DNA of 64,000 bases from Cyclaneusma minus (GCA_037179335.1 JAKZHN010000009.1:868001-932000); one strand, 5' to 3'. Shown: positions 23,208 through 34,366, numbered from the stretch's first letter. Notes: generated from the sequence alone by a model not told the origin. Translations and numbers: made by a program.

Positions 23208-24590
23208 ATGCCTTACTTCAACGGCCGCCAGCGAGGTCTCCCGACTCCCCCGGACGCCAATCTGTACTACCCATTTGCCAGTCAAGTGCAAAGAAAGGGT
23301 GCTTTCGAGTCTAATGATCATTACGGCCAGTACGCTGCACCAAATGCGCCCTCAATGGCCTACCATGCGCCTCCGATGCACTACAACATGCCGGCACTGG
23401 CACCTCCAGGACTTCCTATGCCAGCCCAATCCTTTGGCAACATCGCTGCTCCCATTCTCCCTCCGATCATTGATCGATCAGCAGGCAATGTCCCCCAGGC
23501 TCAGGCCAGCCATCGGGATCAACAGGAGCAGCCCGCCAAAGAGGAAAAGGCTGTCGGAGGGGTTGCCGCTGTCTTGGACTACGAGATGGACCAGATGACT
23601 GAGTATGTGGCGGAAATGGCTCAATCAATGTATGCACTCCTCTCTTCAAACATCTGCCTTGCAGATATTGACATACCTCGAAGTGTCTTGCCCGCGACCA
23701 CAGTGTCTCCGTCGTTCCGGAAATTCGTCGCAGGCCTCCTTACCTCGACTCGGCTGCCGAGCACCACAATCCTGCTGGGATTGACATACCTGGCTCGCCG
23801 AATGAGTATGCTCAACGCACGTGGACCTCAGAAGATACACGAGAACCAGCTGTGGCGCATGTTGACCGTTGGCCTCCTCCTCGGAAGCAAGTTCTTGGAC
23901 GACAACACCTTCCAGAACAGATCCTGGGCTGATGTCAGCGGCATCGCTGTGGTTGAGCTTAACACATTGGAACAGGACTGGCTGAGCGCCATGAACTGGG
24001 ACTTGTACGTTGACCATGACAAGACTGAAGATTTCATGGCATGGCTGGCTTCATGGCCCAGCTGGCGAGACGAGAAGAACAGGAAGCGTAACGAAGTGCT
24101 AGAGCGTCTCGCTCCGATCAACACGAACGTTCAGCGACAGCGTCAGACCTACTCTCCCGCTGCCAATTATCCCGGCTACCCACAGTCGGCTTCTCACGAT
24201 CGTCAGCAATCGGCCTACCTCACTCCTCAGTACGAGCAGTCAACCTGGTTGCCACCTGTCTCCGCTGTCGACCGATCACCACCTTCGTCAGGTCCGAATA
24301 CGCCCGAGTACTACAATCTCCCGAGTGTGGGAATGCCCGTCAACGACTGGTACTCTTACAACGCGTACTATCGGTCTCGTCAGCAGTCTAACAACCTTCC
24401 ATACGTGGCGCCTCAGCCTGCACCTTACCAGGCACCTTACCAACCGACCGTCCATCAGAGTTACCCCTCGCAGCACATTTGGGGCCATGGACATGCGTCT
24501 AGTTGCTACTGTCCTTCGTGTCAAACGACACGCCAGCCTGCACACTACTTCGCCTCCCAGGGATACGGACAGCAGGCCGTTGCTCATTAG
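23208..24590 (+). CDS. CLG1: Clg1-like cyclin (Pho85/PCL-type partner)
   Basis: Single-exon protein of 460 residues. A central cyclin-box segment (about residues 125-290) reads DYEMDQMTEYVAEMAQ, then FRKFVAGLLTSTRLPSTTIL, LWRMLTVGLLLGSKFLDD, NRSWADVSGI, ELNTLEQDWLSAMNWDLYV. The GSKFLDD and W-x-x-V-S-G-I pattern is the PHO80/PCL/CLG1 type rather than the B-type mitotic cyclins. In yeast Clg1 binds the CDK Pho85; a similar CDK partnership is inferred here. Both flanks are low-complexity: Pro/Ala/Met-rich before, and Tyr/Gln/Pro-rich after, with a C-x-C-x2-C string (SSCYCPSCQ) near the end. The start ATG at 23208 is followed directly by a conserved-looking NGRQRGLPTPP. The long leader with many upstream ATGs suggests translational control. 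Confidence 0.85.
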   Translation: MPYFNGRQRGLPTPPDANLYYPFASQVQRKGAFESNDHYGQYAAPNAPSMAYHAPPMHYNMPALAPPGLPMPAQSFGNIAAPILPPIIDRSAGNVPQAQASHRDQQEQPAKEEKAVGGVAAVLDYEMDQMTEYVAEMAQSMYALLSSNICLADIDIPRSVLPATTVSPSFRKFVAGLLTSTRLPSTTILLGLTYLARRMSMLNARGPQKIHENQLWRMLTVGLLLGSKFLDDNTFQNRSWADVSGIAVVELNTLEQDWLSAMNWDLYVDHDKTEDFMAWLASWPSWRDEKNRKRNEVLERLAPINTNVQRQRQTYSPAANYPGYPQSASHDRQQSAYLTPQYEQSTWLPPVSAVDRSPPSSGPNTPEYYNLPSVGMPVNDWYSYNAYYRSRQQSNNLPYVAPQPAPYQAPYQPTVHQSYPSQHIWGHGHASSCYCPSCQTTRQPAHYFASQGYGQQAVAH

Positions 24591-26177
24591 ATCCGATACG
24601 TCTGGATGGCCACCGCCTTGGTCACTTGTTTCGCGCCTACTGCGCTTTCACCAAAAGTTACTCTTTCACCGGATTTCACGAAGTCTTTTTCGAAGCGCGC
24701 ATCTTGCACTACGGCGTCATATGGAGTTCATTCAAAAGCAGAAAGGGTTTTATGATAAATTGGAGGCGCATGATGATCTCGAGCTGCGTTGCACCTGTAC
24801 GGTGGCCGCCTCGATCTTACGACATTTCACGCCTCTTGCGTTTCCATCAAGCGTCTAGACTTTACTTGTTTCTTTCTTCCCATTGTATTCACGGCAGGGG
24901 TCTCGGCATACCAGAAGGAGGTTTTTTGAAAGAAATGGGAGTTTGGGTGGTTTCGTCTGTTTTGCCTGCGCTAGAAATCCCCTTTCGATGCTGCCATCGT
25001 TCAGCATCCGCCCATGGATTGTTTCGCCATCACCAGTCTGGGCCTCGCACTACACTAGGGCATTGTAATTACACAGCGAGTTCTCGACGCGTTTCTTCCA
25101 TTGCACCCCGCAAATCATGCGGATCATTCTTGTACCAACTTTGCAGATTCCGGCTTTGATACGTTTGCGTTTGTTTTTTCCGAGAATTTCGCGAGGGACT
25201 GGCCATGCACAAAAGGGGGATATTTCATGGGTTGTTGGTTGGAACGCGGCTGCTTTCTTTTGCATCTAATTCCTGCAAATACTGAAGTTTCCGGGGCCGG
25301 CGAGCACAAAACAACTCACAAAGGAAAAAGGCTTTGCTTCAAAAGAAAAAATCTGGGTGTTTCTGCTGGGTATTATCGAATGGATTTGCATGAGCGAGCA
25401 TCTGGGGAAAGGGAGTGGAAAGATTATTATTTGTTGCCGTTCCCGAATCTGGGCCCGAATGCTGGCTGCGCTAAGACGATGACGATGCGAGAAGCCTTTT
25501 CGATTTCGAGGTACACCACTACCACTGCCCTTGAAGAAAAAAAAGTACATAGTCGAGGTTTTTACCTAGCTTGTTTCGGTCTGTTCTGCTTGTCTTGGAG
25601 ATCCGTTCGTCTGTTTTCCTCCATCTGGATAACCGCATTTTGGTGGTGCCAATGGACTGGATAAGGGTGGATCGGGCTTCAGAACAGAGTGGGACAGCGA
25701 GTCAGACTAGATTAATAGAGAGCATCGTCCTCGAAGCTTTGTGCATTGCAGAAGTTGATTTTATGATGGTTTACGGGTTCATGGTTCTCTCAAAAGCGGT
25801 GAAGCCATCATGATGCTTGATACTTGTATCCAGATGGTCCACGCCTTCCTTAGCTGTCCTACAGACCAACTTCCCAGGTATGCCCTTCCCTTCTTCCACC
25901 GTCCCCACAAGTTATTCTCAAGCAGTACCTTTTAGATTTTCATCACCCTGTGTTCAGAAGGAGCAATCTATCGAAACCTTGTCATCTCCCAACAGTCTTT
26001 ATGTCCCATCCGTTGCTTCTCCGACTCGCTCCAACATCATCTTGAGAACCATATCCCCCCATGAACTCGCAAGCTTCCTCTTTGACCATGCATCCCTTCT
26101 ACACATGATCATCTTCATACACATGATTACTTCGCATCTTCTCAAAACACACAGAAGACCTCCTCATCCGATCCCCA
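24591..26177. other. Intergenic, 1.6 kb
   Basis: Probable 3' trailer of the cyclin gene followed by upstream sequence of the 2EXR gene. A 187-codon ORF at 25101..25664 has no recognisable motif and is not called. Confidence 0.45.
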
Positions 26178-27329
26178 ATGGCGAAGTTCAACGATCTCCC
26201 CCGCGAGCTCCGCGACAACATCTGGCACTTCCTCCTCCCTAGCTCAAGCTCAAGACGAATTGTGGAGCTAGGTCTCAATCCCTACATCGCCACCAAGCCT
26301 CCTTCCGAGTGGCCAACAACGCCTGTACCTTTAATCGTTGTCAAAACACCGCTGCCCGTAGTCTTTCACATCAACCAGGAATCCCGCTCCGAGGCTCTGA
26401 GAGTCACAGCTTTGCAGCGGCTACGGTTTGGCGGCGTGACCAAGGATACTGATGTCTACGAGCGGAAGGCTTTTGACTGTCTCGCAAAGCAGTTCTTGTC
26501 GATTGAGGGACTGGAATGCAAGGATGACTGGCCGCCCATCGGAATCCCGTACAGTGTTGAGCAGAAACGAACGAGCAGGACGGGAACTACGTGGACCTAT
26601 TTCAACTTCGACATGGACACGCTTTATCTCAACGCGAGCTTTTTCTTTCCCTTGGGGATAACGCAAAACGTGGATAAGAGGATGATGGCATCGCATGACC
26701 TCCTCATTCCCCTGATCCTGCAGGAGCTTCACCGCTGGCAGATTGGAACAGTTAAGCACGTCATTCTCGATACTGAAGTAGAGGGGCTCTATGGAAGAGC
26801 AAAAGTGGCGTTTCATCCGGGCCTTAGCAAGACCTCTGGCATGCTCAAGTGGTATACTGCTGCAGTCGACTCTCGCAATCGCCACGAATTGACCCACTGG
26901 AGAAACGAGCCCGGTTGGGTGCCCGATGCAAAAATTGCGTTCCTTTGCTCGCCGCCGCCCGGTTTACCGTCATCCGACCATTTCTGTGGTCCTTCGGAAG
27001 TCAATGTAGATTTTGAGCTGGATGGAGACATTGGGTCCGGACCGCTCTTCATCACCCTTGAGTGGCAGCAGCTGCTGACAGTAAGGCATAAAGGTAACCT
27101 CCTCCAACGGTAGAACTGTGTCCGTCCAGCAAATCTGACGAATGAAGGGCGCGGGTATTCGACCCTTACCTCTCGGGAGGAATTGCGGTCTCTGGCCATG
27201 TACCTGTCACTCGAAATGCCGATGCAGCAGCGAATACGCGAGTGGCTGCGGTCGAGACAGAATGATTTCACCCATGAGTTTTGGTTCCATCCCTGGCAGC
27301 ATTCTGTTACGGCCCTCAACACACAATAG
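26178..27329 (+). CDS. 2EXR-domain protein (F-box-like fungal family)
   Basis: Exon 1 is 26178..27093 and exon 2 is 27148..27329, about 365 residues. The N-terminus FNDLPRELRDNIWHFLLP is the 2EXR signature (LP.ELR..IW...LP), followed by RIVELGLNP and the second half HINQESRSEAL. The 54-nt intron has a GTAACC donor, a CTGAC branch and an AAG acceptor. Its length is a multiple of three and it contains an in-frame TAG, so unspliced RNA would give a 311-residue protein. Exon 2 adds a helical Arg/Trp-rich tail (REELRSLAMYLSLEM ... FWFHPWQHS) that looks coding. 2EXR proteins are abundant and mostly uncharacterised in plant-associated fungi; no partner is inferred. Confidence 0.75.
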
Positions 27330-29370
27330 AGCTGTTAGCGCAGCGTTAGCGCGCCTGGCCCTTGAGACTTCGGCTGCGTCTCAAGATATATTGTTGGACA
27401 TCACCACCATCCGGCCGCCTGGCTGCTTGAGGCAGCCACACGCAGCTGCGAATAGCATCATACATGTAAGGGACTGGAGCTTCACCGAGCTCCAACCTCA
27501 AACATTAGCAATAAGAACCATTCGGACCCCAATGAGCTCTAGCATTCACCCCTGAATGAAACCAAAATTTATACCTCTGTATTATCCACTGATCCAGTCT
27601 ACCATGAGTTAGTGCAAATTGCCATGCTTTCGGATCTGCCTATTCGACCCAAATTCCCACCTTTGATCCTCGCAACAGCAAAGATACCAGTCAAGAAGAC
27701 TCATCGAAGACTCAGATCATAATCATCAGATCATCTCGCCAGCTTTACTTGGCAGTTTTACCCATGTTTATTACAGTGGGAGGAAAAAAGTCGGAATACG
27801 GCCTACAGTCTCTGAATGATTGCGAAAATTCCAATTAACCAGAAATATTCCCAGTGACTAGAAATATGCCCGGTGCTTTGATTTTGAAATATTCCAAGTA
27901 ATTTTGAACATTATTTTGAACATTCTAAGTTATTGGGAATATTTCGGTTATTTGGAATATTCACAATTATTCGAAAATGTTAAACTTAAACCATATTCAG
28001 ACATTTTCCCTCCCACTGTATTTGATTACCCATCACAAATCACAACTACAAACTCTTTACTGTCGGCTCCAGCTATTGGCTTAGTCTACTATTGAACCCC
28101 CAAATGAAAACATGTCGTCCATATAAATAGAGAATGGTTTATGAGCCTATATGTTCCATCATTCCTCATTGTCTAAATACAGCAGCAACCCATGTGTCTT
28201 GATTTATGAGTGAGGTATCCGGAATACTGAAGCTACCACAACGAATACACAGCGAGAGCGGGTATGATAAGCGCACAAAAGTCCGATAAATTTGAGATCG
28301 AAACCCATCTGGTCATCAACGTAGTGTAAGCAGGCGTCTTGGGAGGCTCACAGACAGCGGACCATCAAGTCAATCTTCGCCTACAAGACCCAAGGCGATT
28401 TCCTACATCAGTTCCCTTACTCCTCGTCCCGCGCTTTCTTCGCTGATATCTGGATGTCAGAGTTTACATCGAACCGATTATTCTAGCAAGGGGCTATGAC
28501 ATACCTCTTTTTTACGCGATGCTTGCAAGACCGAGCTTTCAGATTTCTGTGCTCAATTGCTCCCAAGCTTCGGTCTTCGGGAGCGTGATTCAGAGGGAAA
28601 TACAGAATAAGTCAATTGGTCAGAGATGGGTCACAATAAAAGCCTGAGCACCAACTCCGCTGTGGTGGTGACAACTAGATAATTGGGAACACCTAGAAAT
28701 GAGAGATGCATGGTAGGAAGAGCAAACCCAGCGACCGAGAAACAAAAGCACAATCAACTGCACAACTGGAAAGGCGGGGAGTTGAGAGATATGGTAATGC
28801 TGCAGAGTAATAACTGGAAGACATTCAAGACAAATCTGTCCGGTCAATGGGAGAGTCGCCCGGTTGACAGAGAATAGTGGTACGCTTAATCATAAGGTAC
28901 CCCCAGCCATCTCCAAAGAAAATGGTGCGATGCCTTAAGTTTACAACTACAAGATCTTGGGAGTCATATCTTAGCCATCCAACCTGGAAACCTGAACACT
29001 TGTTCCCTCATTACCACCGCTACCTAGACGTTGTTCACTTCATCATTGTATTCATCCTCCTGAATCGCCTCCCCGCAACCAATTCTCTCGCAACCAGCTC
29101 CCCGCACCCGTTCCCCTCTCAACTTCCCCTCAATTTTGACCACGCCGCGTCTCTGGAGCCCCAAACTCATCTGTCTCTGGGTCCTATTCAGCGCATCTTC
29201 ATAATTTGCACAGTGCCCGAGGCACGTACCGAACCACCTCAACCCCGGCTCGGCAGAAGTCCGAAGACGTTCGCAAGGATCGCGAGACATTCGGGCGCAA
29301 CTGGCGTCAAGTTGGAGTTTGGTTTCATGATTTCGAGACTTTTCCTACCCAGGGTACCGACAGAGGCAAC
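27330..29370. other. Intergenic with a MITE
   Basis: It contains the palindromic element at 27774..28018. The remainder has no supported gene. A minus-strand segment at 28400-28600 contains plausible splice signals (GTATGT ... CTCTGACATCCAG) but no recognisable protein. Confidence 0.45.
27774..28018. mobile_element. 245-bp palindromic MITE, TA target duplication
   Basis: The ends are CAGTGGGAGGAAAA and the inverse TTTTCCCTCCCACTG, extending to roughly 28 bp of terminal inverted repeat with a few mismatches. TA flanks both ends (27772-27773 and 28019-28020), as expected of Tc1/mariner/pogo-type insertion. The interior is AT-rich and is itself an imperfect inverted repeat (GAAATATTCC strings on the left mirror GGAATATTTC on the right), so one strand can fold nearly end to end. 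It has no coding capacity and is therefore non-autonomous. Confidence 0.88.
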
Positions 29371-30429
29371 ATGTCTTCAGCAATGGCACCCCCAAAACCA
29401 CAGGCATGCGAGAGGTCCAGAAGAGACAGTATGTCTCCGACAAGGACAATCCCCGTATCTCCAGAATCCGAAGGAGCCACAACCATGCATCACTTCTCCC
29501 GTATCCCGCCAACAGTCCGTTTCCAAATCTGGCGGTGTGCGCTGAAAGACCACACGCCCTGGATCGTCGAGCTAGGCACCGATCCTCTTACATGGAAGAA
29601 GACCACGAAGCAAAAGAACAACGACGGTCGTGTCAAATTGATCTGCCTAACACGCTTACCCGAAGTATTATTAGTCTGCCGCGAAAGTCGCCAAGAAGCA
29701 TTGTGGTTGATCGAGCGAAACAATTGGAAAATCAACCTGGGAGAGGGCACTTGGACGTATCTTAATCCATCAAGCAACGGGCTATATCTGAACCCGACTT
29801 GCTTCGGACGGAAAACATCTCGGTGGCCTCGTTCGTTCGACTCGGAGCTGAATCCGCAGATCCTTGAGTTGGTGGTGTCGGGGGCCCGTATAGAGGCGAT
29901 GGTCATCATTGATTCTGCTAGTGTACTTACTCAGCGCAGGTATAGATACACTGTTCCCACGCAAGCAGGCCAACCAGCCATTTCGGACTCGGCCAGCAAG
30001 GGGTTCGAACGCCTAGCGAGACAGACGAAGAGTCTCATCATACTACCTCCACCTTTTGGTTTAATTGATGAGATCGACAAATCCGGCCGACCAGGCCGTG
30101 ACATTGTCTGCTCGATACTCGAGGATGCACTGGATCCGAATGTACACAAATATCGCCAAACTGGAGGCAGTAAGTCATCGAATGCAATAATAAAACCGGA
30201 TGACTAATATCGATTAGCACTAGATTTCGCCCTTGTGGAGTGGGATGAAGCGAACAAGCGGAAATTGATGAATGCTGCGATCTCTTCCCATAACCTAGAT
30301 TGGAAGAAGGCAATGGCTTATAAGATCTATCGATCTTGTCGTCCCGGTCTTCGGGGGAATGGTTGGACAGCTCAGGCAATCGCGGCACAGGACAGGCTCA
30401 TGGGCCGGGTGCTCCTGAAAGGACCGTGA
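29371..30429 (+). CDS. 2EXR-domain protein, second member
   Basis: Exons 29371..30169 and 30218..30429, intron 48 nt (GTAAGT, CTAAT, GATTAG), about 336 residues. 2EXR features: FSRIPPTVRFQIWRCAL near residue 40-56, WIVELGTDP, and LLVCRESRQEALWLIE. The downstream region has GTWTYLNPSSNGLYLNP, comparable to GTTWTYFNFDMDTLYLN in the gene at 26178, so the two are related beyond the short motif. The C-terminal exon (TLDFALVEWDEANKRKLM) is helical and charged. Other in-frame ATGs exist at 29206 and 29485; 29371 was chosen because it precedes a Pro/Ser-rich leader typical of this family, but the start is uncertain. Function unknown. Confidence 0.75.
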
Positions 30430-30852
30430 AAGAGTAGGGTCTGTCGGCTTGTGTTGGGCGTCCTGAAGACAGGACATGATGGGATCTGGTGATTGGGTTC
30501 CTCAATTCTGGGCTTGGATGACAGTTTAGTTAGCATACTCATCTAGTGCATGCAAAACTCTAAGGCGTACCTTGCTTGCTTGCTCTACCATGTTCTTCCC
30601 GGGTAGCTGCTCAGAATGGATTTCGCAAATCATTGACGAGAGTTTGCGGAACAAACAAGCCTGTACTTGTAATGCCTGCCTGCAAGAAAGCTTGACTGAA
30701 GAATACCAGGGAACGTAGCATGCAATTCTATTTTTCGCATGATACATACCACCGCTCTCGCTCATAGCTCCATATCATTCATCATCCGCCGCCAATCCCC
30801 TCCCCAATGTCTCTCTCGCATCATACAACCCTCCCCGTGTTATAGTGTACAC
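30430..30852. other. Intergenic between convergent genes
   Basis: Contains the 3' ends of the 2EXR gene and the ATP synthase subunit gene; no gene seen. Confidence 0.5.
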
Positions 30853-31434
30853 TTAATGGTGCTTCTCATCCTCCTCCGGCTCTTCCTCAAACCAATCCTG
30901 CTCCACAGGCGTCGCCTCACCAGCAGGAGCCTGTCCCTCGACCTCAACAGCCTGGTCCTCATAAGCCTTCAATTGGCTGGCAATGTCCGCTTCCTCGGGG
31001 CTCTTGGGGGGAGGTGGGGGAGTGAATTTCTGGACGATGCCTTCGCTGTCGTTGGCCTTGATTGGGGGTGGCTTGTAGCTGCGCAGTTCCTTGAGGTAGA
31101 GCTCCTGGACAAGGTCCGCTGTGGACATCGTTAGCCAAGTTCGGGTTTGGGAGATTGATGTCGCAGCAAGGGGCGGAGGGAGGGCTGTTTCGCCAAGGGC
31201 AGTTGTTACCTCGACGGATGGCAGTTGGTGCCATCATGATTGACCTCTTGGAGACTTGGGCAGTGGCGACGCGAGCCATTGCGGAGCGCTGGACAGATCG
31301 GAATACACAATCAGCACATAATCACCCCAGGTTCAATCCGTTCTGCCGCGCCCTTGGGCAGACAGGATTTTGGAGGCACAGAAATGTCTGGCGCAACATA
31401 CCGAGGCTCGCAAAGAGGAAGTAAGCATCGTCAT
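30853..31434 (-). CDS. ATP14: Mitochondrial ATP synthase subunit h
   Basis: Peripheral-stalk subunit of F1Fo ATP synthase at the mitochondrial inner membrane. Three exons: 31402..31434, 31210..31288 and 30853..31118; introns of 113 nt (GTATGT/CCAG) and 91 nt (GTAACA/CACAG) restore the frame, giving 125 residues, close to the family length. The first about 30 residues (MTMLTSSLRASRSAMARVAT) are basic and Ser/Ala-rich with no acidic residue, as expected of a presequence. The mature part begins around ADLVQELYLKELRSYKPPP, the family hallmark, followed by SEGIVQKFTPP and KSPEEADIASQL, and ends in a very acidic tail. The ATG at 31279 could also start, but the upstream exon completes a more typical presequence. 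Confidence 0.88.
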
Positions 31435-31909
31435 GGCGATTGAGATGCGATGGGTTGTGCAGAGGGTGGAATGGGAGCTGCGTAGGGTCGTGATCGTGAG
31501 CTTCGACGTTCAAGATTCGAGAACGAAGCTCCATCGCTCGGCAACTGCAGTCACGGGATCTCGGATTCGCTTTGCCTTGGCGCTTCGACCACTTTCCAGC
31601 GCCGAAAATCATTTTCGGTCTTCTTCGATTATATGCGTGGATATTACAAGAGACAAACTAATTTTTGGTACAGCTTCAATTGAAAGCATTTCTGCATCAC
31701 GCATGTACGATTACGCTGCGAATGGTGGGAGTAACCGTCAATTCTCGTTCCCATCTTGCGACAAAGCATGCTGATGATACTCCGAGAAGCAATGAGAGAG
31801 GTAACTATCAAATGAAGTTTCCCAACACCCCCGAAACCTCCAAGATAACTCCTGGCTGTGAGATTACTGAAGACTAATTGCTGCGAGCTGGGTTGACTGC
31901 GAGCTGGGA
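31435..31909. other. Intergenic, 475 bp
   Basis: Upstream region of the ATP synthase subunit gene and 3' flank of the NADAR gene; no gene seen. Confidence 0.5.
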
Positions 31910-32577
31910 CTACAACTGCGACGACTCCGCCCCGCCAGCCTTCTCCTCCTCCCTCAGGCGGTTCCTCACATTGGTCGTCACCTTTCCCAGGAGGTTCAAA
32001 CCCCAAGACGCCCTATTCGCCTCCGCAGAATCTTCCTTGAAACCGACTCCCCAGATCCTGTCTGCCGGACTTGCTTCGACGAGCTCCTTGTTATTCGTGC
32101 CGAGCAGCTTTTCCTTCAGGTCCTCGCCTTTCAGCAGGGAATACTTGAACTTGAAGTAGACTGCCTCCTCGACAATCCGTTCGCGGTTCGCTTCCCACTT
32201 TTCCTGGGTGAAGCCTTTGACTGAACGACCCAGCGTCTGAACTTTGCGCTGCCTTTTCTCCTCCATGATCATGTCGGCGATCTCTTGGTCTTCGAAAAGG
32301 AGGGCTTTGTGATGCATCATGTACCTATGCTGCGGTCAGCCACGTCATTTCTCGCTGAATGCTGACTTCAGTTGAGGAAGCTCAAGATAGCATTGTACTT
32401 GTCTGCCAAAGACTGGTAGAATCTCTTCGGGTGGAACTGAGGTATGACTTACTGCTCTGCATTCTGGTAGACAGTCTTGCCGTCGCCGGTATGGTACGGG
32501 CTCTCGTACCAGTTGGAGAGCCAGCCACGAGTGGGGTGGAACTCTCTCCAGAAGTAGATGGTGCCGGTTCTGCCCAT
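31910..32577 (-). CDS. NADAR-domain protein (YbiA-like)
   Basis: Exons 32453..32577 and 31910..32324, joined across a 128-nt intron (GTAAGT donor, CATAG acceptor), about 179 residues. The whole protein is one NADAR domain: IYFWREFHPTRGWLSNWYES, then QNAEQYMMHHKALLFEDQEI (the QNAEQYM...K block rebuilt exactly at the splice junction), GRSVKGFTQEKW, KFKYSLLKGEDLKEKLLGT, ELVEASPADRIWGVGF. These are the family's conserved W, E, K and EASP.DRIWG positions. NADAR proteins act as N-glycosidases on riboflavin intermediates (YbiA type) or as ADP-ribosyl hydrolases; I cannot tell which applies here. An in-frame ATG at 32697 would add 40 unrelated residues; ATGGG at 32577 fits the domain start. Confidence 0.88.
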
Positions 32578-33278
32578 GATGGTCGACGTCCGTGAAGATG
32601 TTTGTGGTACTGTTTTCTGATGTTTCAAAAGAGGGGCCTCGCTCTGGAATTCGAAGATTCGGGCGAACGGGAAGATGTGAAGGAAAGAGGCCACCACGTC
32701 AAGACTGAGGAGAGGGAAAGACAGAGCGAGATCGAAAGATGGGAAGGGCCTATTTTATAATCTCGAGATATTCTTCTGCCAAATATCGCAGCCAGAAAGG
32801 TCAAGTCTGATGCCGCATATTGATAGGACAGCCAGATTTATTCGTAGGTCGAAGGCGGCGCCGTAGACAAGAATTTGTGGTTGCTCGATTGAGTCACCGG
32901 CGAGCTCATTGCGGCTTAGCTTAAGGTTTTTCTGACGTTCAGAAGACTAAAACAGCACGCTCGGGAGCATGGCAGCGGCCTTGTAGTCAACGTGTTTAAA
33001 GAGTATGTATTTAGAGTACCAAGCGGGTCGAAGTACAAAATAGTCCGAACAGGGGTGGTGAAGATCCGGGGTCTGATGCAGACACGAGCTTATCGGGCCT
33101 CGGCTTGTGCGGTTATTCCCCAGTCTCGGCTTCAAGCTTTGAGGAGAGCTTCGGACTGCTTTCTGCGAAGCTAAACCTCAACCTCCGCACTGTCTGCCAG
33201 ATCTTTTTAACAGTCCTGATCAATCCTAAATCTACTAATCGCGTATCTGCAATCGAATACTCCGAACAACCATCCAAA
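32578..33278. promoter_or_regulatory. Divergent promoter region, NADAR / MaoC
   Basis: About 700 bases separate the divergent starts of the NADAR gene (-) and the peroxisomal hydratase gene (+). No gene inside. TATTTTATAA at about 32750 suits a TATA element for the minus gene. Confidence 0.4.
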
Positions 33279-34366
33279 ATGAGCGGTCCAGGAGTTGGTT
33301 ACGAATACCCTGCTCAGGAGGTCTCTTGGTTGAAGAGAGATGTTCTGCTCTTCGCTGCCAGCATTGGATGCACCGAAGATGAACTCCACTTCCTCTATGT
33401 ATGCTTCCCGTTGCTGTCACATCAATTCTAAGAGGCTCTTCGACTTACTAGTTCCTAGGAACTCCATCCCAAGTTCGCCGTGTTCCCAACCTACCCCATC
33501 ATCCTCCGTAAGCAACCCCGCTCTCTGTCAATATCACATCTCGACTTCAAATTGCAGTACCACTATAAGATAAAACATCTTAAACTAACAAATATCTGCG
33601 TTTAGCATTCAAGCACACCAGCCAAGAAGTAATCGATTTCTACGCCGCCCAGAAATCCAACCCCATCCCCGGCGTCCCCAAATTCGACTCCACCCGCGTC
33701 GTCGACGGCCAGCGCAAGCTGACCTTCCTCAAAGCCCTCCCCCCCACCTCCTCTGGCAAGAAATTCGAGCTCCGCTCCAAAGTCCTCGGCGTCTACGACA
33801 AAGGCAAAGCCGGCTCCGTCGTCGAAACCCAACAAGATCTCGTCGAAGCCAGCTCCGGCGAAGTCTACGCTCGCGCTGTGGGAAGTGCTTTCTTCGTCGG
33901 ACAGGGCAACTGGGGCGGTCCCAAGGGTCCTGCGACCGAGAGCTTCCCGCCCCCGGAGGGGAAGAAGCCGGATGTCGTTACGGAACATCAGTTGACTAAG
34001 GAGTCGGCGTTGCTGTATCGGTTGAATGGTGACTACAACCCGCTGCATGCGACGCCTGAGCCGGGTCAGAAGATGGGTTTTGGGGGGGCTATTATGCATG
34101 GTTTGAGCACGTGGAACTTTGCCTGTCATGGCTTGCTTAAGGAACTGGGTGGCAGTGACCCTGCGAATCTGAAAGAGTTCCAGGCTCGCTTTGCTAGCCC
34201 GGTCAAGCCGGGTGACAAGCTTGTTACTATGATCTGGAGGACTGGGGATATCAAGGATGGCTGGGAGGATGTGAGGTTTGTGACGAAGGTGGATGGAGGG
34301 AAGGTGTGCTTGAGCAATGGAAAGGCATTGGTTCAAGTTGTAGGTGGTGCTAAGAGTAAGTTGTAG
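33279..34366 (+). CDS. Peroxisomal MaoC-type (R)-specific enoyl-CoA hydratase
   Basis: Hydrates trans-2-enoyl-CoA to (3R)-hydroxyacyl-CoA in peroxisomal beta-oxidation. Three exons: 33279..33398, 33459..33507 and 33606..34366, with introns of 60 and 98 nt (GTATGC/CCTAG and GTAAGC/TTTAG), 309 residues. The N-terminal half is a degenerate hot-dog unit (ELHPKFAVFPTYPIIL ... FELRSKVLGVYDKGKAG). The C-terminal half carries the hydratase-2 motif LYRLNGDYNPLHATPE with the catalytic Asp and His, then GFGGAIMHGLSTWNFA. The protein ends in SKL, a perfect type 1 peroxisomal targeting signal. This two-domain layout matches the hydratase domain of fungal multifunctional enzymes but stands alone, without dehydrogenase domains. 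Confidence 0.92.

Noticed and set aside
25101..25664. 187-codon ORF after the cyclin gene
   Set aside because: Composition shifts along its length and there is no recognisable domain; likely cyclin 3' trailer.
28400..28600. Possible minus-strand spliced gene end (GTATGT ... CTCTGACATCCAG)
   Set aside because: Splice signals look good but the flanking exons are too short and basic to recognise, and no start or domain could be found.
28877..29545. 222-codon ORF overlapping the second 2EXR gene
   Set aside because: It is in a different frame from the supported 2EXR exon and has no motif of its own.
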